64,000 nucleotides of DNA from Stereum hirsutum FP-91666 SS1 (lineage: Eukaryota > Basidiomycota > Agaricomycetes > Russulales > Stereaceae): assembly GCF_000264905.1 (NCBI RefSeq), contig NW_006763132.1:3627112-3691111 (forward strand), in the 5' to 3' direction. The notes beneath the pieces are model-generated. The model worked only from the letters and a program-made list of their open reading frames with translations, did no database searches and had not been told where the DNA came from. The translations under genes were made by a program, and so were the position numbers. Shown here piece after piece: positions 1 to 11,847 of the stretch (the first letter of the stretch is position 1; each line of letters starts with the position of its first letter).

Positions 1-611
1 CAGACGAAACTAAAACCAGAATCGATTGTCAACGCTGTTCGAAATCAGAGATAAAAATAGTATGTGGTACGCACGTCCTGCACAATGCACCACAAAACTC
101 ATCATCCCTCATCCTCGCCTCCGGGTCATTCATAGACGTGGGTTGTGCTGAGATGACTTTCTTTATCGCAGCCTCTAGCTTACTTGCCTTGAAAGCTCCA
201 TCACCACCGGACTTTTCCTTTGAGAATACCTCCTTTGAAAGCTGGGCGTACGTGTGGAGGGCATCGTCGACGGACATGCGAAGGCGGCCCAGCATGAGCG
301 CAATGATCCTGAACGATCGCAGATGAGTGCTCCGGTAAGTCACTCTGAGGTAAGTATTGCGCGTCAGCGTACCCTCCCGTGCTCGTACCACCAATCAGAT
401 CGAAATGATCGCAAGGCAGCGGCATTTTCTCTAGCTTTTCTGAGAGTTGGATTTCGCGCATGAGGTTCCATAGGATCTGGAGGGACGACAGGCCACGGAT
501 GCCGCCGCCATCTATCAACAAATATCAGCGATGGCCCAGGCACAAAGAAACTGAGCAGAACATACCCAAAGCAAGTAAACGCAGACCGTCAGTGGGAGCT
601 AGTTCAGGCAT
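1..611 (-). CDS. Patatin-like phospholipase, N-terminal part (runs off the left edge)
   Basis: Lipid acyl hydrolase of the patatin family, probably acting on phospholipids or acylglycerols. Three exons can be joined in frame: 611-566, 511-373 and from 308 downward. The start at 611 gives MPELAPTDGLRLLAL running straight into DGGGIRG, the oxyanion-hole glycine motif. Exon 2 ends in GGTSTGG, the nucleophile elbow (GxSxG), and exon 3 continues IIALMLGRLRMSVDDA, the usual next helix. The splice in the elbow (phase 2, GG|G) restores the family sequence exactly. The Asp-Gly half of the catalytic dyad and the C-terminus lie outside the window. No signal peptide is visible, so a cytosolic enzyme is likely. 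Reading near 60-140 is less certain; another intron may lie there. In fungi such proteins often carry NB-ARC or TPR regions further on, which cannot be checked here. Confidence 0.85.
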
Positions 612-1467
612 CTTGTTGTATGAGCAGGCAAAGTGAGATGCGAACAGGAGAGAGAGAGAGAGCGAGAGTAAGGGGGAAGAGATGAGCAACGCCGTGGACC
701 CTCTGCCCGTACTGGGAGTGCAGTGCAAGGCGGTTCCAGCGTGGATTGAGGGCGCTGACGCTGAAAATAACCACGATATAAATACACAATATGACACGGA
801 TTCATGCACTGCCTTGTGGTTGTTTTGTTCAGGTTCCTTGAGCTTGGCAGGCCGGCAAAGAAGCCTATGCAAGCACCCAGTGCGTGAAAAGCAATAAATT
901 GAACGTGCGTATGACAGCAATCACTGCGTCTAAGTATTCAGCAATTATGGATGTGAACAGTAGTGCTAATCAAGCCTCCAGACTGGCAAAGAGAAAGATA
1001 GCGTATCATCAGGAATCTGTAGTCTCACAAAGGAAGATTCAGTGTAGACGAGATTTTAACTGGGCAAACGTGGATCGACGTCGAGGACAAGTTCAATATG
1101 TCGAGGACAAAATATTGAGAAAGAAAAGATCGCTGTGCCGACTGTAAGAGATAAGATAAGATCAAAGCGCATCATCACGGCTGTGATGATCAATCGTCCC
1201 GGCACCGTCCTCGTTCACGGCTCCTAGAGTCAGACGCAACCCACCTTCAATCTTTCATCTTCATCGCCTCCTAGGACCCACATCTCCATCTCTATCCAGC
1301 GCCGAACGTTGATTTTTAAACCCTGGAGGTATTCCCTGGGTCGAACAATCCAACTCCAGCATTTCACTCGTACTCGCTTGGTTCACATCTCTTGTTCTTC
1401 ATCTCCTCCTGGTTTCACTGTGTTCTCTAAAGTATCAGTATCGATATCTCCCAAGTCTAAAGTCTAG
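612..1467. other. Intergenic region between divergent genes
   Basis: About 850 bp between the minus-strand phospholipase and the plus-strand zinc-cluster gene. It should hold both promoters. A GA-rich simple tract lies at about 650-672 and a short direct repeat (atgtcgaggacaa-like) at about 1077-1110. No convincing gene is seen; the short open frames here have no protein-like composition. Confidence 0.5.
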
Positions 1468-4400
1468 ATGAGCTCGCCCGAGGGGTCCTCGGACGAGGAC
1501 AAACGAGCCTCGAACGCCAACGCGCGAAAGACGCCAGGGACGAAGAAGAGGAGGGTTCAAACGTCGAGGGCGTGTGATCGGTGTAGGCAGAAGAAAGGTT
1601 CGTCTTCGCTATACCATATATTTCCTCCCTTCGTTACTGAAAAGACATGAACACCGCGTAATAAAATAGTTAAATGTGAGGGATGGTTATAGTTCGCAGG
1701 ATCTCCGAGAGAGGATGTATATCTGACTCTGACTTTTGATGTGATGGTATGCGGTTTGCGGAACGTAGGTAACGGAGCGGAGAACGGACAGAGATGCTTG
1801 CATTGTCAGGCATATAATGCGGAGTGTACGTTCCTTGAAATCACGAAGGTATGTCTATATATTTCCTCTATTCCAGATATCGGCCTCCTTTTTCTACCAC
1901 TCGCGAGACGACTGACCCGTTCTCATTGTGGATAGAGACGAGGCCCACCCAAGGCGTGCGTTGTTTATCTGTTTTATTTATCTCGCCGCTCCACTGGACA
2001 GGCTTAATGAACGATGATTGATGGGTGACCCTTGGTTGCAGTTATGTCGATAGTTTGGAGAATAGGTTGAAGAAGATGGAGGATATGCTCGACAAGGTTC
2101 GTCTTCTCTCTGTCTTGGGGTCGTCTCGGATTGGTCTCGCTCGTGCCTCTCGTCCCCCCTGAGACGTTGATATACAAACACTCTCCATGCTCTTCGTACT
2201 ACTATGGATTGTGGACGACTCCCGTTCACTGCGAGCTCCCTGCCTCAGGCCTCCAGGATCAAAGATCCTGTCCCATATCACAGTTCCCATCTGAGTACAC
2301 CCCACTTTGCATCTTCCCTCCCTCCCTCCCTCCCTCCACTTGGTACGTTTGAACGCCCAGTCGGCCGCCGTGAACTGTGGAGCGTCTACGTATGTGTTCC
2401 ATGATATGACCGGAACAGCCGTGTAAATCTTTCACGGTGCACATCTTCCATCGTCTTGCAGACGCTCGCGTAAACTGAAAGATCACAGTACCCTGGTGCT
2501 CGTCTTCGACGTTGAAGCAGACTGTCCAATTCGCGCGGTTGTGCGGGCAATGAGAAGACGCGAGGAGTGTGCTGACTGGGGCTGACTCAAGAAGCAGAGC
2601 CTGATGATCAATGTCTATAATTAGCTTATGTATATGATGGGTTTGAATCGGGGTATGTGGGGTTTTTTTTTGTGAGAGCGTATCCAGACCCCAGGCATGC
2701 TCTGCGAGCATGGTCATGGACGCGTCAGAGACAGAGGAGGATCTGAATAGACTGCGCACTGTGTGTCTTGTCACATTCTCCCCCTTTTTCCCCTCATGTC
2801 TTTGTATGAAAAGGAGCCGAAAGTTAACGGAGATATTGTTCACTGACACACGCACTTCGAACACACACAGCTATATCCCGGCGACGACTTCACGGCCGAT
2901 CTCGGTCCTCCTATCGAGAAACCAGCCTACCGGTACAAAGATGACGGCGGCTCCGATCCCTCCATCTCAATTTCCCGCGCACGAGCCTCCGCCTTAGGAA
3001 ACACAACCACACACGCAGCCCCCGGCCCAATCGACCACACCTCCCCCTCCTCCGTCGAAAACTTCAACATGACCACCTCCACGTCTGCCTCCCACGCGCA
3101 CGCCACCACCTCCGGCACCTCTCCCGAAGCCTTCAACCCCGACAACGAAGACGACGAAGACTCGGGCGCGGCGTCGTCGGAGAACGAATACGAGCCGACG
3201 AGGTTGTTGGAGGATAAGCTGAAGGATCTGACGCTGGACCCGTTGGTGTTGAGGTATTTTGGGAAGAGCAGTCCGTTTAGGCTGTTGCAGACGGCGGCAG
3301 GCTTCGGGAGCGAGTTGTCGGGGAAGAAGGTGGACGGGAATAAGTTCTGGAGGGCGCCGAAGCCGCCGAGGTTTACGGATCCGTATAGGGTGAGTTGGTC
3401 GTATACATATATTATGAATATGTGCTGAGAGAATTGACGTGGTATGGCGAACAGTGGCAGCACGTAACGGAAGATTTTGTAGCACTGCGCTACGATTTCC
3501 CACCACCCGACCTGCTCGAAATCCTCGTAGATCTCTACTTCACGAACCTCAACGCCTTTATCCCCCTCCTACACCGCCCCACTTTCTACGCCTCCCTCAA
3601 CTCGAACCTCCACAGACGGGACGAGGCCTTCGGCGGCTTAGTGTTGCTCGTGTGTGCGTGCGGAAGCAGGTTCTCGAATGATCTGAGGGTGGTGCTCGAG
3701 GGCCAGAATTCGTGGCATTCGAGTGGGTGGCAGTGGTTCAGCCAGGTTTATTTGTTTAGGAAGACGTTGTTGAGCGTGCCATGTTTGTATGATTTGCAAT
3801 TGCATGCGGTTAGTTTTTTTTCCCCCTCATGTCGTCACCCCGACATGGTCTTTTTCGGAGGTGGCTGATGAACAATATTTTGACGGTGTCGTGGTATAGT
3901 TGACAGCCAATTTCCTGTACGGATGCGCACCCCCACAACCGGGCTGGATCACTGCGGGCATTGGGATCAGGCTCGCGTTGGACGTGGGCGCGCATAGGAA
4001 GAAGGCATACCATAAGAGTCCGACGATCGAAGACGAGCTGTGGAAGCGCGCGTTTTGGTACGTGTCTCTTGGCCTTCAACATTCCTCGTCAATTCTCATC
4101 GACGTGCGATGTGTGTAATACAGGGTGCTTGTTCTATTCGATAGGGGGCTCAGTACGATACTCGGTCGACCGTGCGCGATTAGCGAGGAAGAGTGCGTCG
4201 TCTCGTCTTGCATTTTTTTTTTCGCTGCAGTCAGAGCTAATCACCGAAACAATGCAGCTATGATGTCGACCTCCCGGCCGAATGCGACGACGAATACTGG
4301 ACGCACCCGACCAATCCAGAGTTGGCGTTCAAACAGCCGCCGGGGAAACCGTCGACGGTGTCGTATTTTGTGGCTGTGATCAAGTTGAACTGCATACAGG

Positions 4401-6871
4401 TTTCGGCGTTGAGGACTGTCGTAAGTGCTTTTTTTTCTCCAGTGACTTTCAACGATTGGAGATCTGGGGCAGAGACGTCGGCCGATACTGATATACACCG
4501 TTTGGAATGATAGTACTCGCTCAACAAGTCAAAGTTCATGCTCAAGCTTGGGGCTCAATGGGAGCAGAACGTCGTCGCGGCGTTAGATTCGGAGTTGAAC
4601 CAGTGGCTCGATCAACTTCCTGACCACCGTAGGTCCATCTCCCATCATCTCCCTACTGAACCGATCCTACTTGTACTCATATTCCATCCCTCCTGCCAGT
4701 TCGGTGGGATCCAACGTGCGAACATCCCCTCTGGTTCCGTCAAGCCGCAAGCATCTACGCCGCCTTCTGCTCCCTTCAAATCCTCATCCACCGCCCCTTC
4801 ATCATCTCCCACAACAAACGTTCCTCATCCTCTTCCTCGTCCAATTCTTCCGGCGAACATCCCGGCCCTTCACCTCTCTCTTTCTCTAGTCTTGCCATTT
4901 GCACCAGCGCCGCCCGAAGCTGCGCGCACGTCCTTGACTTACTGAGGTCCAAATGGCCAGGGAGCATCATCCCGCACTTCCACGTCCCGGCGTTCACGAG
5001 TGCGGTGGTGTTGTTGGTCAATATCTGGGGTGTGAAGAGGAGCGGGATGACCATTGATTTTTCGAAGGAGATGGCGGACGTGCAGGCTTGTATTCGGGTG
5101 CTTGATGATTCCGAGAAGAGGTGGCAGGTCGCTGGAAGGCTGAAGTGAGCATCCTTTCTTCTTTATTCCTGCATATCGACTCTCATAATTGGCGTGCACT
5201 AGGGATATCCTGTGCGAATTGGCATCCTTAGGCGAACTTGGCCTCGACGCTATACACACACACCCGCCACCGACACAGAACAAACGCCGCCGCGACGACG
5301 CCGACGCCGACGCCGACCCTCATACTACCGCTGACTCGCCCGAACAAGCACACACTAACGCCACCGCCGCCTCCCCGCCACCCGTAAACCTAACTCATCC
5401 ATATAAATCATCGTTCGCCACAGCTCACCAGCAACAGCCACTGAGACCTTCGTCGAATACGGGTACTGGCAGCAGTGGTGTGTCGAATGCTCCGAGTCCA
5501 CAGTCGCCAAGAGACATTATCAGCGATGGGATCGTGGCGCAGAGGTTGCCGAGTTCGTACGAGTGGCGTGGCGGATCTGCGGATCCGATCACTCTTCAAG
5601 CGACGACAATGACACATAAGGCGGGGGATGCGAGTGGTCTTTCGACTATGGGACCTCCTCCCGAGGCAATCCTTCCCGCTTCGGGCACTATGGGCACGGC
5701 TGGACAGTCTTCGTATGAGATTCCTTCGGATCCTACCATGGCCCTGCATTCCGCCTATGCGGGGCTGGACGGCATGGCCTACGGTGTTTCTGTATCGACC
5801 CCTTCATCGACAACGACAGCGACGCAAACTGCACCACCACCACCACCACCACCACCACCACAGGAACACTCACCATGGGTCGACCCGTCGACCATGCCTC
5901 TCGACCTCCAACAGATCCACATGCAGATGCAGATGGCCCTCGCCAACTTCCAGTCCTCCTCCTCTTCCAATAGTGGCTCGACCGGTGCATCCAGTCTTCC
6001 TCCGCCGGTGTCAACTTCTTCCTCGATGAGCTCCGTTGGTTATTCGTCGTCCGTGCCTTCGAGTATGTTCGGCGTCGATGAAAAGCCTTACTTCGATGCG
6101 ATTTTGCATGGTCTGAATGGGTCTCCGCCTCCACCGCCACCCCCACAACAACCACCCTCGTCTTTCACAGCTAACGTCAACGCCCCACCTTCATCATCCT
6201 CCTCAACCAAAAACGACCCGCAACACCACCCTCAACATCACCCATACGGGAACTTCGGGCTTATGGACGGTTCGGGCGCAGACAACGAATTCGCTGAGGC
6301 CTTCCAGAACGTGCCGAGTAATACGGTCTGGGACGAGTGGAACTCGTACGTTTCCGGGTTATCGGCCGAGATGCCCGGGTTGGGGATGGGAGGTGGGATG
6401 GGGATGGGGATGAATTCAAGTATGGGAATGGGCTCGAATATGGGAATGGGCGTGAATGGGGTGCATAGCGGTGGAATGGGAATGGGTGGGATGGGAATGG
6501 GTGCGACCAACACTGGGTATGGGGCAGGACACGGTGCTGCGTTTGGTGGGGCGGGTATGTCTGGTGGTGGAGGACTAGGAAGGACGAATTCGACGGGAGG
6601 TGGTGCTGGGGCTGCGATGGGAGGGATGGGGACGGCAGCGGCTATGAATCCGGACGTGTACATGGGTGGGTATATGGGTATGCAGGGACCCATGGCGGGA
6701 CCTATGGCGGGAGCTGCGTTGAGTGGTGGGCTGAATGAATATTGGAGGATGGTGTCCGACGGTGGAGGCGGTCCGGGACACAGCGCTGGGGGGAGTGGGT
6801 ATAATAGCGCTAGTGATGGAGGGAGTTCGAGAGCGAGGGGCGGTAAGGCGCGGGGAGGGCCCGGAGCGTAG
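1468..6871 (+). CDS. Zn(II)2Cys6 transcription factor with fungal-specific TF domain
   Basis: Nuclear DNA-binding regulator of roughly 1,150 residues in about a dozen exons. The zinc cluster starts ACDRCRQKK (exon 1, 1468-1597). It needs a 6-nt microexon (1670-1675) to make the Val-Lys-Cys that carries the third ligand, then continues NGAENGQRCLHCQAYNAEC from 1769. Next come RRGPPKAYVDSLENRLKKME, the usual linker plus dimerising coiled coil (about 1937-2096), and an unusually long intron to about 2870. The fungal-specific TF domain follows with its hallmarks: LVDLYFTNLNAFIPLLHRPTF near 3530 and WVLVLFDRGLSTILGRPCA near 4055-4190. The last exon (from about 5202) is disordered: Pro runs, Ser-rich stretches and a Gly-Met-rich block before the stop at 6871. 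The target genes are unknown; the linker resembles those of basidiomycete regulators loosely called XlnR-like, which does not prove a role in xylan use. Confidence 0.9.
2097..2870. other. Long intron of the zinc-cluster gene
   Basis: About 770 bp separate the coiled-coil exon (ends LDK, 2096) from the next exon (about 2870). All other introns in the gene are about 45-90 nt. The stretch holds a CCT-rich simple tract (about 2315-2340). An opposite-strand open frame of about 200 codons (2864-2259) resembles nothing I know. I cannot tell whether it is one long intron, several introns with small exons, or an insertion. Confidence 0.45.
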
Positions 6872-7739
6872 ACGTGAGCTAAAGCTTCGCGTTGTGCTCG
6901 TTGTGCCGATTGTTGTATGAAGTGCATGCACGATCTTCGAACGATGAGTTACTGATGCAGGCTCGTATGCCTTTGACTGTGTTTGTATAAGTTCTTGGTT
7001 ACTTCCTCGTGCTGTGTGTATGATGGTTGTCGTTGCGTTGTTGCGTATTTAGCCTTGTGCCTGCTTATTTATTTGTCTGTCTGGATGTTTGCTTACTGCT
7101 GTTCACATTCATCTGTTGCTCCTTGTACTAAACACTCAACCTAATGGATAGTTGTCGATATGTTTCTTGACGTTAAGTGTCGAAATGCACGCACATATCC
7201 TGAGCGAGAAAAAAAATATACATGCCAGGGATGTCGCAGTGCTTCAACGGAGCATAGGATAGGGTATAATGTGGGCCTACGAAGTTCATGTGCAAACACC
7301 CACATCCAGCCAATCCTTCATATACATTGTAGAAGACCGCTCTGCAAGCTCACGAATCGAGAATGCCAGGCTGAGCATCCAAGAAACGCCTTACGAAACA
7401 GACGAAGACCGTCCGTGGATGGCTAACAAGACGACCCTTTCATCAGCCGATACTTCACGCATAGACGAGGCGAAAACAAAACATAGCATAGTCGAGGTCG
7501 TGCATGAGATGATGAGTGCGTGCGGTAGAAGGGGATCATACACTTTTGCAACGGAGCAACAGAAACAAAGTAGGACAGCCACCAAAGGGATAGGTTCGAT
7601 GAAATCATATAATCATAGTGCGCCCCCCGAACTCTAGCCTCGTCACTCAAATCACCCCACACGCTATACCCGACCCGTACCCGATGCCCCGTTCCGAAAA
7701 AGTGGTGGAAGGAAAGACAACGTCGAGAGTGTGAGACGT
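6872..7739. other. 3' region between convergent genes
   Basis: About 870 bp between the stop of the zinc-cluster gene and the stop of the eS10 gene, which converge. T/G-rich sequence just after 6900 fits a 3' UTR. No open frame here has the look of a real protein. Confidence 0.5.
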
Positions 7740-8377
7740 TTACTCCCTGGGAGCACCACGGCCGACACCAGCGAACTGAGGCCTGTACTCCCCGGGTGCA
7801 CCCTCCTTCTTTCCACCATCGTCGCGACGACGGTAGTCGTCACGGTCGCCACGGGGTGCGCGGTAGGCACCGTCACCTCCACCAGGGCGGACCTGGGCGG
7901 GACGAGCACGAACGGGCTTGCGGTGTGTTTCGGGGACGACTTCCGCAGGGAGGTGCAGCCTGCATAGGCGTTTAAACACAACGCACGATGGAATCGAAAC
8001 GAATATGAGGAAGATATCCGAGTGATAGCATGAACAGAGCAGAGACGCACCATTCACGGAGGTACTCAACGCCCTCGGGGGTAAGGACGTAGTAGTACCA
8101 CTGCCAAGAGAACTGAGTCTTGACGTAGCCCTTGGAGGTCAGGGATTGGAGAGCCTTGATGACCTCAAGGTTCGGGACGTCGAGTTCCTCGTGCTTAGGT
8201 GCGTTAAAGTCCTTTTTGGCGACCATCACGCCCTCTGTCGAATGAAAAGGATGAGAAGGCACAGAGAGAGACAGATACAACATAAGTTGTCGGAACTGTA
8301 TCCCAGAATATCGAACAGGACGCACCCTTGAAGAGGTTCTCGTAGATGACGCGCCTGTTCTGCTTCGAAATGATCAT
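7740..8377 (-). CDS. RPS10: 40S ribosomal protein eS10
   Basis: Structural protein of the small ribosomal subunit, near the mRNA entry side of the head. Three exons (8377-8326, 8234-8051, 7959-7740) join in frame to 151 residues. The start [17 protein letters not shown] and the following [30 protein letters not shown] and GVEYLREW are near-universal in the family. The C-terminal tail is Arg/Gly/Asp-rich ([20 protein letters not shown]), as in other eukaryotic eS10, longer than the about 105 residues of budding yeast and close to other filamentous fungi. Both introns have good borders (GTGCGT donors). A housekeeping gene, expected to be highly expressed. The gene is intact. Confidence 0.97.
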
Positions 8378-8492
8378 GGTGGGCGAGGGAAGAGTTTGAG
8401 GTCGGTAGCTGTATCCCGCACGGTTCAAGTCAATATATCCTCGCTTTCAGATTGAAGTTGAAAGCAAACACACTGCAACTGTAAAAGTCACA

Positions 8493-8905
8493 CTAAATCC
8501 CGGTTCTGTTATGAGCAGCAAGATAAGCCAGCTGGTCAGCGACTCTATCAACAATAGCCCAAGGGTTCTGTCCCGCCGTCATCCAGTCTTCGACCAACGA
8601 ATCCATCCCATTCCGCCTGTCCCATCCATCCTTCTTCTTCCTTCTCTACCCAGAACATCCCTCCAAGATATGATGAATTGTACTCACGGCGTTTTGGGTG
8701 GCTTGAGGCGGCGGGGCGAAGAAGACGAGCTCGTCGTTGACGTTGGCGAAGACAGAATTATCCAGTCGATTCCGGATTCGGAAGGCGTTGTGGCGCCGAC
8801 GCGAGCGTGGCGAGAGTACCACCACGTGGCTACTTACCGTGTGAAAGCTGACCCGAGACGTCGTCCTGACCGTCAGACCCTTTTGCTCTGCGATCGCTCT
8901 CTCTC
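8493..8905 (-). other. Possible small gene just upstream of eS10
   Basis: The minus strand shows a protein-like stretch ending at a stop at 8495-8493: MDSLVEDWMTAGQNPWAIVD followed by RVADQLAYLAAHNRTGI. Further upstream another frame reads NRLDNSVFANVNDELVFFAP. The two stretches lie in different frames and I could not find a single splice pattern joining them with a start codon. It may be a short conserved fungal gene with unusual introns, or the upstream part may be chance. No family was recognised. It lies only 116 bp before the start of eS10 on the same strand. Confidence 0.25.
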
Positions 8906-9938
8906 TTTCTCACAAAGCCTCGCTTAGACCGTCATGTTGTTACCTCGCTGAAACATTTTCGAGCAGGAGACCTCAAGACCCGAATGTCGAACCACAACAC
9001 GATGTATCGCGATCGTCCACCCTTCTGAACCGCACACGGCGGCGATTCGGCGCCATGAACAAATGTTCTTGATCAATCATTGACAACGTACTCACCGTTG
9101 TGCCTCGCGACGTCAAACGATAGATATCCGAGCGTCAGTTCTGGGTTGGTGGAAAAACACACGAGAGGTCTCGATGCTGCTGCGTCACGGTGCTGCTGCG
9201 TGTTGTTGTCCTCGCTTCCACAACATCACACTCAGCTTTCCCGAGGAAACATACAGGGTCTTGGCATTCGATGTTGTCTTGGCACCGTTGTTACCCATTC
9301 GAGGCTTTCCGACGCTTTCAAGTTCGCGGACGCGAAAGTGCCTCGCCCAAGCCTCGCTGTGGCGCTCGGCAATCTTTATTCTTCGGACTTTCGTGGCTCA
9401 GCGCTCAGTCCAGATATTCTTGAACACCACTGAATATCTGTCGCTCTACATGTAAGAACCAGGACCGTGCTCTCAAGGAAAAATATTGGTGGTCTCTGGC
9501 GATTTTACTGTTGTTTCTCCGGGTCTCGTCCGTGTGCACTTCATCCTCGGAACTCGCTGTCCTCTCCGATAACTTGACAACGGAGAAAGAGATCTAGGCG
9601 CGTATCCTTTGTCTATCATATTGCAAAATTTATTCTGCCAGGTTCGGACTCGGTCCATGGCCGTTCGCGACCTCCAACAGTGAATGTGCCTCATACTCTT
9701 CTTGGCAAGCGAGCTGGTATATAACCCACTCCTCTCGAAACATGGCCATTTCCTCATTCTGTCAGACTTTTTCTTCGGTTCTCTCCATTTCTTCTCCTTG
9801 CGTTTGGTCCTCGTGCCAGACCCCCCCACGCAGACTTGCCAGACGAGTCTTTACCTTCCTTTTGGTTTCATACATTCTTTCGATCCTCCCCTCGCACTTG
9901 CCTCCGTTAATTCGCCACATATCTGATTTTCTGCAACT
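8906..9938. other. Intergenic region upstream of the AA9 gene
   Basis: About 1 kb before the AA9 start. The last 150 bp is pyrimidine-rich, as is common ahead of fungal start codons. No gene with recognisable content was seen on either strand. Confidence 0.45.
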
Positions 9939-11671
9939 ATGGTTGGCTTCAAATCCCTTTCTCAGGCCGCCGCCGTCATTACCTTCGCTAAGCTCGCTCG
10001 TGCTCATGGGGCTGTTTCGTGCGTGCTATTTGATATATTTTGAGTCGGGGTATAGCATGCTAACGTGGACAAACAGGCTCTTGAACATCGGTGGCACCGA
10101 TTATTCTGGATACCTTCCCTACAACGACCCTTACGCCAACCCGTACGCTCGTCTACTCCTACACATCGTTCATTATGCTGAATTTCATGCCTTTCCTTCG
10201 TTCTCATTTTCAGGGCCGTCGAAAGGATCGTGAGGCCATATTACTCCAACGGACCAGTGGCCGACTTCACCACCAGCAACATCACCTGCAATGGTGACGA
10301 CAGTGCTGCTGCGCTTACCGCCACCGCCAACGCTGGTGACCCGGTTACATTTTACTGGGATACTTGGCCGGACTCCCATAAGGGCCCTACCATGACCTAT
10401 ATGGCCAAGTGCGACACCGATGATTGTTCGACCTTCACCGGTCTCGATGTACGTTGCACCTACTAGTTTGAGTTCTCAGGGGCTAACGACTTCGTTCACT
10501 TCTCCAGGGCAATGTCTGGTTCAAGATTGACGAGGCCGGTCTCAACTCGGATGGTACTTGGGCCTCCGACGATCTTATCGCTAACAACGTACGTCTGTCA
10601 ACCCTCCCCTTTCCACTCCCAACTCATTAATAGTTGCCCTTCGTCCCATAGAACTCCTGGACAGTAACTATTCCCTCAGACATTGCGTCCGGTGGTTATC
10701 TCCTCCGCCACGAGCTCCTCGCTCTGCACTCTGCCAGCTCCGCTCTCGGTGCCCAATTCTACCCCTCCTGCGCGCAACTCACCGTCTCTGGGTCTGGATC
10801 GGCTACACCCTCGGGCGTGGCACTTCCTGGCGCGTATGCGACCGACGACCCCGGTAAGCTGTCTAATGACCAACGTCTATAATGCAGTCCATCGTCTCAT
10901 ACGCTCGTTCAGGTATCTTGATCAACATCTACTACCCTACCCCCACCACGTACGCCATTCCTGGTACGTGTTGAACGCTCTCGCTTTCTTCTACACGAGT
11001 CATTACTCATTGTTGTTCGTTGATTGCATGGTGCAGGTCCTACGGTGTACTCCGCTGGGGGTTCAACTGGTAGCGCTACCTCTGCCGCCGCGAGCTCCAT
11101 CACTTCCTCCGCCGCCAGCACTTCTGCCGCAGCAGCCTCCTCCTCCGCTGCCGCCGTAACGTCTTCCTCCTCGTCTTCTTCTGCTGCCGCCGTCTCCACA
11201 TCCGCGGCTGCAGCTGCTTCGTCCAGTGTCGCCACTAGCGCCAGTGCATGTCCTGCCACGTCTACTGCTACTGCTGCCACCAGCTCGGCGGCCGCTGTGA
11301 CGAGCTCGAGCGCTGCTGCGGCTGCTACTTCGAGTGCGGTGATGTCTGCGACGAGCAGTGCCGCGGGTTCGACGGTCACTGCTATTACTGACGCGAACGT
11401 TTGCATGAATAGTACGTATATCCCCCCTTCTGTCCTCTTTTTTTCCGTCTCTACATCGGTATGTGGTACCAGGCACTGACGAAGTGGTCTCCTGACAGAC
11501 TATAATTCCTGTATCGCCGCCTCTCAGCCTGATCCCGACTGGACCGGCTGCTCTGCGACGAAAGACACATGTCTCGAGGGAGCGACTTATAACCGCCTCA
11601 AGAGGAGCATGAAGTTCAAGCGGGAGCATGCGAACACGAAGAGGAATTGGAGCTCAAGGGCTTGGATGTGA
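9939..11671 (+). CDS. AA9 lytic polysaccharide monooxygenase, secreted, with Cys-containing C-terminal tail
   Basis: Copper enzyme that oxidatively cleaves crystalline cellulose or related glucans outside the cell. Eight exons (9939-10018, 10077-10142, 10214-10448, 10508-10588, 10652-10853, 10913-10963, 11037-11411, 11499-11671) give 420 residues. A signal peptide ends ...AKLARA, leaving His as the mature first residue (HGAVSLLNIGG), one half of the copper histidine brace. The second His is in [19 protein letters not shown], and the axial Tyr fits [22 protein letters not shown] is the usual nearby segment. After the catalytic domain comes a Ser/Ala/Thr-rich linker of about 100 residues (probably O-glycosylated), then a short domain with four Cys ([22 protein letters not shown]) and a basic end. 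This tail is not a CBM1. No truncation or frameshift is seen. Confidence 0.95.
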
Positions 11672-11847
11672 TGGATACGCTCCAGGACTTGTTATACCAT
11701 ATGGGGTTGCCGAAGGGGAGCGGATGGAACATAGGAGTCTACATGATAAGAACGTAATATATTGCCATTTCACTTTAACATGCTCGGGACTCTACTACTA
11801 TTTTGGCATTTTCCTCGACCATATGTTTAAATAGGGATTACAAACTC

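Noticed and set aside
2259..2864. Minus-strand frame of about 200 codons inside the long intron of the zinc-cluster gene
   Set aside because: Composition and motifs are not protein-like (simple-repeat-derived Gly/Arg stretches), and no ATG-based exon chain was found.
6238..6927. Long minus-strand frame rich in Pro and Ile opposite the zinc-cluster gene
   Set aside because: It is the antisense shadow of the Gly-Met-rich coding region.
10909..11406. Minus-strand frame rich in Ala, Glu and Val opposite the AA9 linker
   Set aside because: Antisense shadow of the Ser/Ala linker of the AA9 gene.
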